The notes under the pieces are model-generated. The model was not told the origin of the DNA. It made no database searches and saw nothing but the letters and a program-made list of their open reading frames with translations. The position numbers and the translations under genes are program-made. 42,369 nt of DNA, taken from Bacteroidia bacterium (GTDB lineage: Bacteria; Bacteroidota; Bacteroidia; JANWVE01). Shown here one piece after another: positions 1 to 8,492 of this stretch. Every line of letters starts with the position of its first letter. The stretch's first letter is position 1. The stretch lies in the NCBI GenBank assembly GCA_025057675.1, contig JANWVE010000002.1, positions 2,457 to 44,825 on the forward strand, written 5' to 3'.

Positions 1-623
1 TTTTTTTGGGCGTGTCCCTCGCTGCGCTTCGGGTCGGCGTGCTACGGGCTGACGGTGCTGCGCCCCACCCGCCCACCCCCTGGTTATGGGGTTAAGAGCG
101 TGGGCGAGGGGCTTCGCACCAAGCCTGACGGCTTGCCCTTCGCATGCCTCACGCACGCTGCAAGTATACTAATCCCACTTATACAAAATGTAATCTTGTC
201 AGTACTTGAAAATGAATACTAAACAAGGTAAAACTTAATTTTAACCTTGTAACTTATTGAAAACGAATCTAAAACAAAGTAAAACATCTGTATTTCAGGG
301 TTAAGGTTCGTGTAAAGTCCATGTATTCAAGATTTAACCTTATAAGTGTTTGAAAATGAAAATGGAGTAAGATGAAGTCAGTATATTGAAAACAAGGTAA
401 AAATTTTTAACATTTTAAGTATTTGATAATCAATGTAAAACAAGGTAAAGCAAACCCATGTATAAAAACAAGGTAAAGCATTCAGAAGCTGCTGCGTGAG
501 GCATGCGGAGGGTGCGTCAGCAGTGCGTAGCGAAGCGTAGCACCGAAGCGTCAGCGTAGCCCGAAGCACGCCGACCTTGTGGGCATACGCGCAGCGTAAC
601 GCCCACAAGGACACGCCCAAAAA
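1..623 (+). repeat. Composite intergenic element, copy 1 (B end - core - A end)
   Basis: ORF-free composite element that fills the region before the M20 gene and may begin to the left of the window. The left GC-rich end (1-160) is type B, with a C-rich tract and the hairpin CAAGCC-TGAC-GGCTTG at 120-135. The AT-rich core (about 161-490) holds tandem dyads and the central motif AAGTCCATGTATTCAAG in forward orientation. The right end (495-623) has type A inner sequence (TGC-GTCA-GCA hairpin at 513-522) joined to a B-type tip with the CTTGTGGGC/GCCCACAAG stem. It finishes with ACACGCCC and an A tract 19 nt before the M20 stop codon. Open frames seen here are products of the repeat, not genes. 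Confidence 0.93.
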
Positions 624-641
624 CTAACTACTCTTCAAAAA

Positions 642-2018
642 CTATCTATCTTTAGATAAATCCGCAAAATACTGATGAAAAAGAGGAATCGTTTCTATAC
701 CTTTGAAATAGTTAAATACTCCATAGTGTTCGTTTGGGCTGTGTATTGCGTCTGACTCTAACCCAAAACCCATTAAAACGGATTTAATTCCTAACTCTCT
801 CTCAAATAGTGCTACAATAGGAATAGAACCCCCTCCTCGCGTTGGAATAGGCTTCTTACCAAAAGTATTTTCCATAGCTTTGCTTGCAGCTTGAAAACCT
901 ACACTGTCTATTGGAGTAACCGCAGGATAACCACCATGATGATAACTCACTTTAACCTTGACCGTCTTGGGTGCTATGCTAATAAAATGCTTTTCAAATA
1001 ATTGGCTAATCTCGTCAGGATCTTGATTGGGTACTAAACGCATGGAAATTTTAGCGTATGCCTTAGAAGGTAAAACAGTTTTAGCACCTTCCCCTGTATA
1101 TCCCCCCCATATTCCATTAACATCTAACGTAGGTCGGATAGAAGTCTGTTCTAATACTGTATATCCTTTCTCTCCATTAGTATCGGCAATGCCTAAAGCT
1201 TTACAGTACTCCTGATGATTAAACGGTGCTTGATTGATAAACGCCCGCTCCTCATCACTCAAATCTACTACTTTGTCATAAAAACCAGGTATAGTTATGC
1301 GATTGTTTTCGTCTTTAAGAGAAGCTATCATTGTACAAAGCACGTTGATAGGATTATCCACAGCACCCCCAAATAATCCCGAATGTAAATCTCTATTAGG
1401 TCCTGTAACCTCTACTTCCATGTAAGAAAGTCCGCGTAATCCATATTCAATAGAGGGTATATCGTTAGCGATAATATGCGTATCCGATATAAGAACAATA
1501 TCCGCTTTAAGCTTTTGTGCATTGTTTTTTACAAACCGATATAAATTCTCTGAACCTACTTCTTCCTCGCCTTCAATCAAAAATTTTATGTTACAGGGAA
1601 TACCCGTAGTATTTTTCATCACTTCGAATGCTTTGATGTGCATATAAAATTGTCCTTTATCATCTGCGGCGCCGCGAGCATAAATTTTTTCATCTTTGAT
1701 GACAGGTTCAAAAGGAGGTGACTCCCAAAGTTCTAATGGGTCAGGGGGTTGTACATCATAATGTCCGTAACACAATACTGTGGGGGCATTGGGGTCAGTA
1801 ATGTGTTCGGCATAAACAATAGGATGTCCCTCAGTAGGACATATTTCTACATAATTTACACCTACTTTGGTCAGAGCGGTGGCAACCCACTCTGCGGTGC
1901 GCTTTACCTCATTTTTATACTTTGGGTCTGCACTTACGCTCGGAATTCGTAACAATTCTAATAACTCGTTCAGCATTCTTTTTTTGTTTGCTTCTATGTA
2001 ACTTGATTGTGCATTCAT
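642..2018 (-). CDS. M20 family dipeptidase (CNDP-type metallopeptidase)
   Basis: Cytoplasmic di-zinc peptidase that probably hydrolyses dipeptides or short peptides. The 458 residues match the usual length of the M20 dipeptidase/CNDP group. The metal and catalytic motifs are intact: GHYDVQP (His86 ligand), ARGAADDKGQ (bridging Asp119), EGEEEVGS (catalytic and ligand Glu at about 151-152), ISDTHI, and a C-terminal HSPNEHY His ligand. The lid/dimerisation domain lies between DLHSGLFGG and HHGGYPAV. No signal peptide is visible. The gene stands alone, with a composite repeat element on each side. The ATG at 2018 is the natural start because the N-terminal helix typical of the family begins there. 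Substrate specificity cannot be read from the sequence; acetyl-amino-acid deacylase activity is a less likely alternative. Confidence 0.93.
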   Translation of the reverse strand: MNAQSSYIEANKKRMLNELLELLRIPSVSADPKYKNEVKRTAEWVATALTKVGVNYVEICPTEGHPIVYAEHITDPNAPTVLCYGHYDVQPPDPLELWESPPFEPVIKDEKIYARGAADDKGQFYMHIKAFEVMKNTTGIPCNIKFLIEGEEEVGSENLYRFVKNNAQKLKADIVLISDTHIIANDIPSIEYGLRGLSYMEVEVTGPNRDLHSGLFGGAVDNPINVLCTMIASLKDENNRITIPGFYDKVVDLSDEERAFINQAPFNHQEYCKALGIADTNGEKGYTVLEQTSIRPTLDVNGIWGGYTGEGAKTVLPSKAYAKISMRLVPNQDPDEISQLFEKHFISIAPKTVKVKVSYHHGGYPAVTPIDSVGFQAASKAMENTFGKKPIPTRGGGSIPIVALFERELGIKSVLMGFGLESDAIHSPNEHYGVFNYFKGIETIPLFHQYFADLSKDR

Positions 2019-2086
2019 GACTTAAAACTATGAAATAGAATTGATATAACAAAAGCAGGATTTTTTACAGATTAAGTTTTTTGATA

Positions 2087-2704
2087 TTTTGGGCGTGTCC
2101 CTTCGCTGCGCTCGGGTCGGCGTGCTGCGGGCTGCGCTATCGCTTCGGTGCTTCGCTGCGCTCCGCACTGCTGACGCACCCTCCGCATGCCTCACGCACG
2201 CTGCTTTTAGATGTTTTACCTCATTTTTATACATGCGCATACTTTACCCTGTTTAATCTTGATTATCAACTGCTTACAAGGTTAAGATTTTTTACTTTGT
2301 TTTAACTACGTTTGTTTTATCTTGTTTTGTATTGATTTTCAAGTAGGCACAAGGTTAAATCTTGAATACATAGACTTTATATACGCCCCTTCAACGTTGA
2401 TTAAATTTACTTTGTTTTGCACTCATTTTCAGATTTTTGCAAGGTTAAAATATATTTTAACCTTGTTTGCCATTTATTTTCAAGTACTTACAAGATAAAG
2501 TTTTGTATAAGTGGGATTAGTCTGCATGCCGCTTGCGTGAGGCATGCGGAGGGCGTGCGGTAGCACGGTGCGAAGCCCACTCGCACACGCTCTTAACCCC
2601 ATAACCAGGGGTTGGGCGGGTGGGGCGCAGCACCGTTAGCCCGTAGCACGCCGACCTTGCCCACACGAGCGCAGCGAGCCGTGGGCAAGGACACGCCCAA
2701 AAAA
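2087..2704 (-). repeat. Composite intergenic element, copy 2 (A end - core - B end)
   Basis: Full-length copy with the core in reverse orientation (central motif CTTGAATACATAGACTTTAT). The left end is type A (2087-2205). The right end is type B (about 2525-2704), with the inner hairpin CGTGC-GGTA-GCACG at 2554-2567 and the tip stem CTTGCCCAC/GTGGGCAAG at 2656-2664/2681-2689. This tip stem differs from that of copy 1 on both strands of the hairpin. It lies between the M20 start and the phosphopantetheinyl transferase stop codon. No gene is seen inside it. Confidence 0.95.
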
Positions 2705-2735
2705 GAGAATTAGAATTTATCAAAAGTATTAATTA

Positions 2736-3395
2736 TCAATCATACTCATTGCTTGCGATGCAATAAGCATACACATAGTTCCCATAAAAAGCATACTCCA
2801 CGATATAAAAAACAGGATTACCATCTTGTGGATAGATAACCACGTTTGCCGCATCATCTTCTATTAAGCTTTGTATATTCAGTACACGTATATTCTCTTT
2901 GAGGTAGATGTCTTTTTTACCTCGGCACTTATATGCTGCTTCTTTAACTGACCAAACTACATTACGAATAAAATACTTATGTTTTTTACTCTCCTCTATC
3001 AATTCACTCTCTGACATATATTTTCTGGCTAAGTCTATTGATACTATCCGCATTTTTTGAATATCTATGCCTACGCTGTAGGTATTACAAGTAATGGCCG
3101 CAGACATCTCTTGACTATGAGAAATAGATATATGATGGGTTGTAGGATAGATATAGGGTTTTCCATGTTCGTCGCTAAGCATTTCTACGAATTGTTTAGT
3201 AGATAGAGTTTCTTTCAAACAGCATCGGCTGGAAAGCCACTGCAAGCGCCTTTTTTTACTATTACATCTTGAAAAAGCCTCCTCTTCTCTTTTGGTGAGA
3301 GTAAGTAAATTATAGAGTTCCTCTTCGGTTTCTGTTGTTTGCCATAAACCAATTTTAACCGATGGATCAGATGTAGTAACAGGAATGTAGGGCAT
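2736..3395 (-). CDS. 4'-phosphopantetheinyl transferase, Sfp type
   Basis: Transfers the phosphopantetheine arm of CoA to a serine of acyl- or peptidyl-carrier proteins. The 219 residues show the two family signatures: SVGIDIQK (about 107-114, with the Mg-binding Asp111) and WSVKEAAYK (148-156, with Glu152 and the catalytic Lys). An ISISHS motif sits at about 89-94. The second acidic residue of the usual GIDIE motif is Gln here. Active PPTases that lack this acid are known, so function is likely kept. No carrier protein, NRPS or PKS gene is nearby, so its client is elsewhere, possibly a secondary-metabolite or fatty-acid carrier. A TAnnTTTG promoter box lies 7 nt before the ATG. Flanked by repeat copies 2 and 3. 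Confidence 0.9.
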   Translation of the reverse strand: MPYIPVTTSDPSVKIGLWQTTETEEELYNLLTLTKREEEAFSRCNSKKRRLQWLSSRCCLKETLSTKQFVEMLSDEHGKPYIYPTTHHISISHSQEMSAAITCNTYSVGIDIQKMRIVSIDLARKYMSESELIEESKKHKYFIRNVVWSVKEAAYKCRGKKDIYLKENIRVLNIQSLIEDDAANVVIYPQDGNPVFYIVEYAFYGNYVYAYCIASNEYD

Positions 3396-3402
3396 TGCTT
3401 AG

Positions 3403-3410
3403 CAAATGTA
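3403..3410 (-). promoter_or_regulatory. -7 promoter box (TACATTTG) of the PPTase gene
   Basis: Minus-strand TACATTTG matches the Bacteroidota -7 consensus TAnnTTTG and ends 7 nt before the ATG, so the transcript would be leaderless or nearly so. No clear -33 TTTG is present at the expected distance. Confidence 0.5.
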
Positions 3411-3454
3411 TTCAATATTTACGGATTTATGAAGACACATTTTAATCATTTGTC

Positions 3455-4010
3455 TTTTTGGGCGTGTCCCTCGCTGCGCTCGGGTCGGCGTGCTACGGGC
3501 TACGCTATCGCTGCGGTGCTTCGCTGCGCTCCGCACTGCTGACGCACCCTCCGCATGCCTCACGCAGCAGCTATTAAACTAAATCCACCTATTCAAATCT
3601 TAACTCTGTAAGTGTCTGAAAATCAAAACTAAACAAAGTAAAATTTAATTTTAACCTTGTAAAGCCTTGAAAATCAATTCAAAATAAGGTAAAGCTGGCA
3701 GATTCAGGGTTAAAGGGTTATCAAAAGTCCATGCATTCAAGGTTTAACATTGTACATGTTTGAAAATCAATACAAAACAAGATAAAACAAACACGGTTCA
3801 AAAAAGGTAAAAAATTTTAATCTTGCAACTGCTTGATAATCAAACTTAAACAAGGTAAAGCAAACGCGTGTATGCAAACAAGGTAAAGTATCAAAACGCA
3901 GCTTGCGTGAGGGATACGGAGCATGCCGTCAGGCAGTGCGAAGCACCGAAGCGAACGCGTAGTGCGCAGTAGCCCGACCCGAAGCGCAGCGAAGGGACAC
4001 GCCCAAAAAA
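3455..4010 (+). repeat. Composite intergenic element, copy 3 (A end - core - C end)
   Basis: Full copy with a forward core (AAAGTCCATGCATTCAAGG). The left end is type A. The right end is type C (about 3900-4010). Type C reads GAGGGATACGGAGCATGCC instead of GAGGCATGCGGAGGG and carries the hairpin TGCC-GTCA-GGCA at 3924-3935. C-type ends resemble intergenic GGGCGT...GGTCGGGCT...CCCTCACGC repeats that I recall from other Bacteroidota; this is memory and was not searched. It lies between the PPTase start and the K+ channel stop. Confidence 0.95.
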
Positions 4011-4067
4011 TAAAAAATCAAAACTGTGTTTTAGCTAATTTAACACATTCAAAGCCATCGCAAAGAG

Positions 4068-5108
4068 TTAAATTATGTTGTTGAGCAGTAAATCTCTTGC
4101 TTTTTTTAGTTCCTCTTTTGTACCCAAAAGAATCAATTTTTTTCCTTTTTGAATAAGAGTTTCAGGGTCAGGATTGATAACATAGTCTCCCGTTTCAGTA
4201 CGTATAGCAATAATATGCGCTCCTGTTTGTCTGCGCACGTTCAACTCTTTAATAGACCGATGATGTAACTCTTCGGGTAAAAGATTAGCATCTATCTCTT
4301 CCAATCCGATATTATTATCTTGTCCTGACAAGTGTGCGATAAATTCTAATATATCGGGCTTTACGACCAAAGATGCCATTTGCGTACCACCAATACGTTC
4401 AGGCATAATCACGTTATCCGCTCCTGCCCGCTTTAATTTAGCTTCGGAATTTTCGCGAGAAGCTCTGCTTATAATCAGAATATCCTTTCGTAAATAGCGA
4501 GCCGTTAATACTACAAAAACATTCTCCGCATCTTCAGGTAAAGTGGTAATAATAGCCTTTGCAGTATCAATACGAGCTTGTTTGAGTATCTCTTCATCGG
4601 TGGCATTTCCTTGAATATAAAGTTTCTGCTCCTCCTGAAGTTTCTGAATGACCTTTTCAGAACTCTCTATAACCACAAAAGGCTGGCCTGCTTTTTCTAA
4701 TTCTACGCAGACTTGTAAGCCATTTCTGCCATAACCACAAACAATAACATGATTTTGTAACATATTTACTTTTCTGAGGTTTTTGTAATCTTTGAAAAAT
4801 GAGATAAACTCCCCCCCTGCTATAAAACTTACAATAGTTGATAAAGCATACGCAAAAATACCTATATTCATTACAATAAAAATGGACGCAAATAACTTTC
4901 CATGTTCACTTAATTTTTCTACCTCGCCATACCCTACAGTAGAAAGCGTTATAATGGTCATGTAGATAGCATCTAACCATGAATATCCTTCTAGCAAAGC
5001 AAAACCTAATATCCCTGAAAATAAAGAAAAAAACAATAAAATTCCATTGATGTATAGACGTTTGAGATATTTTGCTTTTAGCTGCTCATGTACTGCTTGC
5101 GTTGCCAT
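4068..5108 (-). CDS. Voltage-independent K+ channel with RCK (TrkA-N/TrkA-C) domains
   Basis: Inner-membrane potassium channel of the two-transmembrane, RCK-gated type (Kch/MthK-like). Segments in order: a first transmembrane helix (about 18-38), a pore loop with the selectivity filter TVGYG at 57-61, a second helix (about 72-97), an RCK/TrkA-N Rossmann domain beginning at VIVCGYGRNG (121-130), and a TrkA-C domain (about 260-340). The 346 residues are typical of single-filter prokaryotic channels that assemble as tetramers. The Rossmann motif suggests gating or regulation by a nucleotide or ion bound to the RCK ring. It starts 19 nt downstream of the agmatinase-family gene and is probably co-transcribed with it. 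The two products have no obvious common pathway. Confidence 0.93.
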   Translation of the reverse strand: MATQAVHEQLKAKYLKRLYINGILLFFSLFSGILGFALLEGYSWLDAIYMTIITLSTVGYGEVEKLSEHGKLFASIFIVMNIGIFAYALSTIVSFIAGGEFISFFKDYKNLRKVNMLQNHVIVCGYGRNGLQVCVELEKAGQPFVVIESSEKVIQKLQEEQKLYIQGNATDEEILKQARIDTAKAIITTLPEDAENVFVVLTARYLRKDILIISRASRENSEAKLKRAGADNVIMPERIGGTQMASLVVKPDILEFIAHLSGQDNNIGLEEIDANLLPEELHHRSIKELNVRRQTGAHIIAIRTETGDYVINPDPETLIQKGKKLILLGTKEELKKARDLLLNNII

Positions 5109-5127
5109 AGTGTTTTATTAAATCAAC

Positions 5128-6165
5128 TTAGCTTAAAGCCAACCCGCATAGTTTGAACAGTATTCTTGCGCCTACTATACTATCCCATTCATTTTTTGAA
5201 GGGACTACCTCATTGAGGTCAAAGCCTATAATTTGTTTATTTGCTTCTTTGAGTCTTTTGAACAGAAAGACTACTTGTTCAAAGTCAAGTCCGCCGGGTA
5301 CTGGTGTTCCAGTGTTTGGACATAATCCTGGGTTGAGACCATCAATATCAAAGCTGATATAGACTTTTTCAGGTAGATACGAAATAATTTCATCGCAGTA
5401 TTGGAGCCATGTTTTACCTTGATACAATCCGTTTTTGATATCTTCATCAAAAAAAGTGTGTACGCGAGCATGTTCTTGAATAATGTTCATCTCCTCTTGG
5501 CAAAAATCTCTAATACCTACTTGAACTAGAAGGCTCACGCTTGGTATCATCAATGCGTTGTACATAATTGAGGCGTGCGAATAAGTAAAACTTTCGTAAG
5601 CTTTGCGCAGGTCCGCGTGGGCGTCTATCTGCAAAATAGCGAAATTTTGATGTATTTTACTCAAAGCACGGATAAATCCGAGTGGTGTGCTGTGATCGCC
5701 CCCTACTAAACCGACCCTTTTACCTTGTTTGAGTAGTTGTAAGGTTTCTCTTTCAACCCATTCATGAAGTTGCTCGCATGTTTGGTTAATTTCTTGTAGA
5801 ATTTTTTCATATCTGCTGCCTGTTTTGATGGATTTACCTTTTGCCAAGTGTTTAATAACACTTTCGCATTTTTTACGAGTTTCTTGATTGATTTTTTGCC
5901 ACTCTTGGGTGGCGGGACGCAGATATATTCCTTTTTTCCAAAAATCTCCAAAGGTTCTATCTAACAGGTCTACTTGAAAAGAGGCTTCAAAAATGGCTTC
6001 AGGGGCTTTGTGCGTACCAGAACGATAAGAAACTGTGGCATCCCAAGGTACAGGTACAAGGATTAAATCAGATTGCGACTCATTAAAGGGTAAGCCAAAA
6101 ATTTGAGCACCTTCAGTAGCCAGATGGTTGGGATTAAAACCTGCAATAATCTCTTCCTTCGTCAT
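5128..6165 (-). CDS. Agmatinase/arginase-family ureohydrolase
   Basis: Di-manganese ureohydrolase. All six metal ligands can be seen: GGDHS (His158), DAHADLR (Asp181, His183, Asp185) and SFDIDGLNP (Asp273, Asp275). A conserved acid follows near EVVPSKNEWD. The 345-residue protein has an N-terminal extension and an inserted helical segment (about 85-145) seen in the Bacteroidota 'agmatinase family protein' group. The substrate could be agmatine, arginine or formiminoglutamate, and the sequence alone does not decide between them. No hut or other polyamine genes are adjacent. A -7 box (TATTTTTG) lies 5 nt before the ATG. The K+ channel gene follows after 19 nt, so the two likely form one transcript. 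Confidence 0.88.
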   Translation of the reverse strand: MTKEEIIAGFNPNHLATEGAQIFGLPFNESQSDLILVPVPWDATVSYRSGTHKAPEAIFEASFQVDLLDRTFGDFWKKGIYLRPATQEWQKINQETRKKCESVIKHLAKGKSIKTGSRYEKILQEINQTCEQLHEWVERETLQLLKQGKRVGLVGGDHSTPLGFIRALSKIHQNFAILQIDAHADLRKAYESFTYSHASIMYNALMIPSVSLLVQVGIRDFCQEEMNIIQEHARVHTFFDEDIKNGLYQGKTWLQYCDEIISYLPEKVYISFDIDGLNPGLCPNTGTPVPGGLDFEQVVFLFKRLKEANKQIIGFDLNEVVPSKNEWDSIVGARILFKLCGLALS

Positions 6166-6170
6166 TAGTG

Positions 6171-6178
6171 CAAAAATA
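6171..6178 (-). promoter_or_regulatory. -7 promoter box (TATTTTTG) of the agmatinase-K+ channel unit
   Basis: Minus-strand TATTTTTG fits TAnnTTTG and ends 5 nt before the start codon, consistent with a leaderless transcript. No convincing -33 element was found. Confidence 0.45.
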
Positions 6179-6270
6179 GGAATTATTTGCTTTTTCAGTA
6201 TGATGTATAAACGTATGAGTTTGAACGTATTTTACAAAAACTGTACGGAAGATGTAATGTAAATTTATAT

Positions 6271-6864
6271 TGGCGTGTCCCTCGCTGCGCTCGGGTCGGC
6301 GTGCTGCGGGCTGCGCTATCGCTTCGGTGCTTCGCACTGCTTACGCACCCTCCGCATGCCTCACGCATCAGCCTTTTGACGTTTTACCTTGTTTTTAGCC
6401 ATATCTTTACTTTATTTGATATTGACTATCAAACACTTACAAGATTAAAATTTTTTACTTTGTTTCAAATGTTGTTACTTTACCTTGTTTTGATTTTCAA
6501 TTATTTACAAGGTTAAACCTTAAATACATGGACTTTACAGAGCGTTTTAACCTTGGATACGCAATTTTTACCTTATTTTGAATTGATTTTCAAATGTTTA
6601 CAAGGTAAAAATATATTTTGACCTTGTTTAATGTTCATTTTCAGATACTTACAAGATTAAGCTTTGAATAAGTGGGATTAGTGTACTTACCGCTTGCGTG
6701 AGGCATGCGGAGGGCAAGCCGTCAGGCTTGGTGCGAAGCCCCTCGCACACGCCCTTAACCCCATAACCAGGGGGTGGGCGGGTGGGGCGTAGCACCGTTA
6801 GCCCGTAGCACGCCGACCTTGTGGCATACGCGCAGCGTAACGCCACAAGGACACGCCCAAAAAA
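6271..6864 (-). repeat. Composite intergenic element, copy 4 (A end - core - B end)
   Basis: Full copy with a reverse core (CTTAAATACATGGACTTTACA). The left A end begins TGGCGTGTCC, one G short of the usual tip. The B-type right end has the hairpin CAAGCC-GTCA-GGCTTG and a tip stem shortened to CTTGTGGC/GCCACAAG (6828-6835/6842-6849). One base pair is missing on both sides compared with the CTTGTGGGC form. It lies between the agmatinase start and the ispE stop. Confidence 0.95.
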
Positions 6865-6920
6865 TTAACCCTTAACCCTTTGAGTATCGCTGTTTGCTTA
6901 AATAGCTTAGGTTCGTCAGT

Positions 6921-7769
6921 CTATGAGCAAGAGTTAATATAACCCTTCATTTGAATATGATAAAGATACTCTTTGGGTATCTCTCGGATAATTTTTTTAA
7001 TGCTTTTCAGATCCTGAAATATACCATAGACGGCAGATCCACTTCCGCTCATACTAGCATATAAAGCACCATAAGCATACATTTTATTTTTCACTTCTAT
7101 GATTTGCGCGTACTCTTTCCCTACTGAAACTTCAAAATCGTTATGTATGTACTCTCTCCATTTTTCAATGGGCAACGTAGTAATATCATTAAGTAGACTT
7201 TTGCCCTCATGATTTTGATAGATTATACTTTGATATGCTAACCGAGTGTCTGAATAGATAGCAGGATATATCACTATAATGGGATAAGGGATGAATAGAT
7301 TGATAGAACGTGTTTTTTCTCCTTTTTCGTAACAGAACTGGGCGGTATTGTGTAGGAACAGTGGTACATCTGACCCCAAAAGTTGTGCATATTTTAATAG
7401 ATCTGAGGTATTTAATTGCAAGTGATACAGTTTATTGAGTGCAACTAGGGCATATGCGGCATCTGCGCTGCCTCCTCCTAAACCTGCACCCATAGGAATA
7501 CGCTTGTGCAAATGTATATATGCACCTTTTACTTGTTGAGGATAATCTTTTTGCAGCAATTGAAAAGCCTTTACACACAAATTTTGGTCAGATTTTCCAC
7601 TTATGGTCAATCCTTGATAACTAAATATTAGTTCGGAGCAGGGTAAGACCTCTAAAATATCATGCCAAGATATAGGAACGCAAATTGTTTCTATATTATG
7701 ATATCCATCACTGCGTTTATCTAAAATACGAAGTCCAATGTTAATTTTACAGTTTGGGTAGACAATCAT
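6921..7769 (-). CDS. ispE: 4-diphosphocytidyl-2-C-methyl-D-erythritol kinase
   Basis: Phosphorylates CDP-methylerythritol at the 2-hydroxyl, the ATP-dependent step of the MEP (non-mevalonate) isoprenoid pathway. It is a GHMP-family kinase: the N-terminal strand NCKINIGLRIL carries the substrate Lys/Asn pair, the ATP-binding loop is PMGAGLGGGSADAAY, and the C-terminal SGSGSAVYG motif is present. The open frame reaches back to 7817. The ATG at 7769 (MIVYPNCKIN) is preferred because homologues begin right at this strand and the 16 extra residues are not family-like. No clear Shine-Dalgarno sequence is present. Downstream is repeat copy 4; upstream, scpB is 120 nt away. Confidence 0.93.
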   Translation of the reverse strand: MIVYPNCKINIGLRILDKRSDGYHNIETICVPISWHDILEVLPCSELIFSYQGLTISGKSDQNLCVKAFQLLQKDYPQQVKGAYIHLHKRIPMGAGLGGGSADAAYALVALNKLYHLQLNTSDLLKYAQLLGSDVPLFLHNTAQFCYEKGEKTRSINLFIPYPIIVIYPAIYSDTRLAYQSIIYQNHEGKSLLNDITTLPIEKWREYIHNDFEVSVGKEYAQIIEVKNKMYAYGALYASMSGSGSAVYGIFQDLKSIKKIIREIPKEYLYHIQMKGYINSCS

Positions 7770-7889
7770 GAAAATCTTAAGGGGGGTAAAAATAAAACAT
7801 TCAACGCAATAAACCACATATTTTATGTAAATTATCTACAAAAGAAAAAAATGAAGGAACATTTTATTCAAATTACAAAAGGAGTTTTC

Positions 7890-8474
7890 CTATTCATCAG
7901 GTAGTATATCCATTCCAGGTAAAGAAAAGGCGCTAACTTCATCAATATCAGGAAGCTTGGGTAACTGACTAAGGCTTTTTATGCCCAAGTATTCCAAAAA
8001 AAATGAAGATGTCCCATATAAAAGAGGTCTGCCTGGTAAATCTGACTTGCCTAATATCACAATCAAGTTTTTTTCTAACAACTTTTGTATAGCATAATCC
8101 GAATTTACTCCACGAATAAACTCAACATCGGCTTTGGTTACAGGCTGACGATAAGCAATAATAGCTAAACACTCCATTGCCGCTTGCGAAAGCTTCTTCC
8201 GATTGCGAATTAGCAAAGCTTCCTTAACAAATGTAGAATACTTTGCCTTAGATACAAATTGATAACCCTCTGCAATGTTAATAAGCTCAAAACCGTATTC
8301 ATCGCCCTGATAACGATGCATAAGAGTAGCTATGGTATCTGTAATATCGGTCAGATTTACCTCTAAGCTGAATAAGTCTTTGTTCTGCAAAAGCTTGAGT
8401 ATATCCTCCAGTTTTACAGGATTTTCAGAAGAAAAAATGATTGACTCTACAATAGGTACAATTTCCTTTTTCAT
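7890..8474 (-). CDS. scpB: Segregation and condensation protein B
   Basis: Winged-helix kleisin partner of the SMC-ScpA condensin complex, which acts in chromosome compaction and segregation. The 194 residues contain the two ScpB winged-helix domains. The diagnostic stretch is ECLAIIAYRQPVTKADVE (roughly residues 107-124), followed by RGVNSDYAIQKLLEKNLI and GRPLLYGTSSFFLEYLGI. It lies 18 nt downstream of the M16 peptidase gene, so the two are probably co-transcribed. scpA and smc are not in the window. The acidic C-terminal tail is short. Confidence 0.93.
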   Translation of the reverse strand: MKKEIVPIVESIIFSSENPVKLEDILKLLQNKDLFSLEVNLTDITDTIATLMHRYQGDEYGFELINIAEGYQFVSKAKYSTFVKEALLIRNRKKLSQAAMECLAIIAYRQPVTKADVEFIRGVNSDYAIQKLLEKNLIVILGKSDLPGRPLLYGTSSFFLEYLGIKSLSQLPKLPDIDEVSAFSLPGMDILPDE

Positions 8475-8492
8475 TTAGGTATGCTTTTTTAT

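Noticed and set aside
378-620. Open frames of 60-110 codons inside the repeat copies (for example at 378-620, 2028-2240, 11308-11544, 18868-19128, 25099-25434, 34958-35260), with proteins rich in motifs such as SACYGLTVLRPT, LRTADAPSACLTQ and AEGASAVRSTEA.
   Set aside because: The same sequence gives long frames on both strands and in several phases, because the GC-rich ends lack stop codons. The frames run through hairpins and end in the AT core without domain structure. They would be mis-annotated as a family of hypothetical proteins.
1-623. Repeated arrays considered as CRISPR.
   Set aside because: The short core repeats are palindromic dyads with variable arms and irregular spacing. There are no uniform spacers, no leader and no cas genes.
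3455-4010. Composite element considered as a classical DDE-type MITE with target-site duplication.
   Set aside because: I compared the flanks of several copies (3, 4, 8, 13) and saw only A/T tracts next to the tips and no consistent duplication. The question stays open for a genome-wide check.
6921-7817. Longer ispE start at 7817.
   Set aside because: The first 16 residues (MVYCVECFIFTPLKIF) are not family-like; IspE proteins begin near the NCKINIGL strand, as given by the ATG at 7769.
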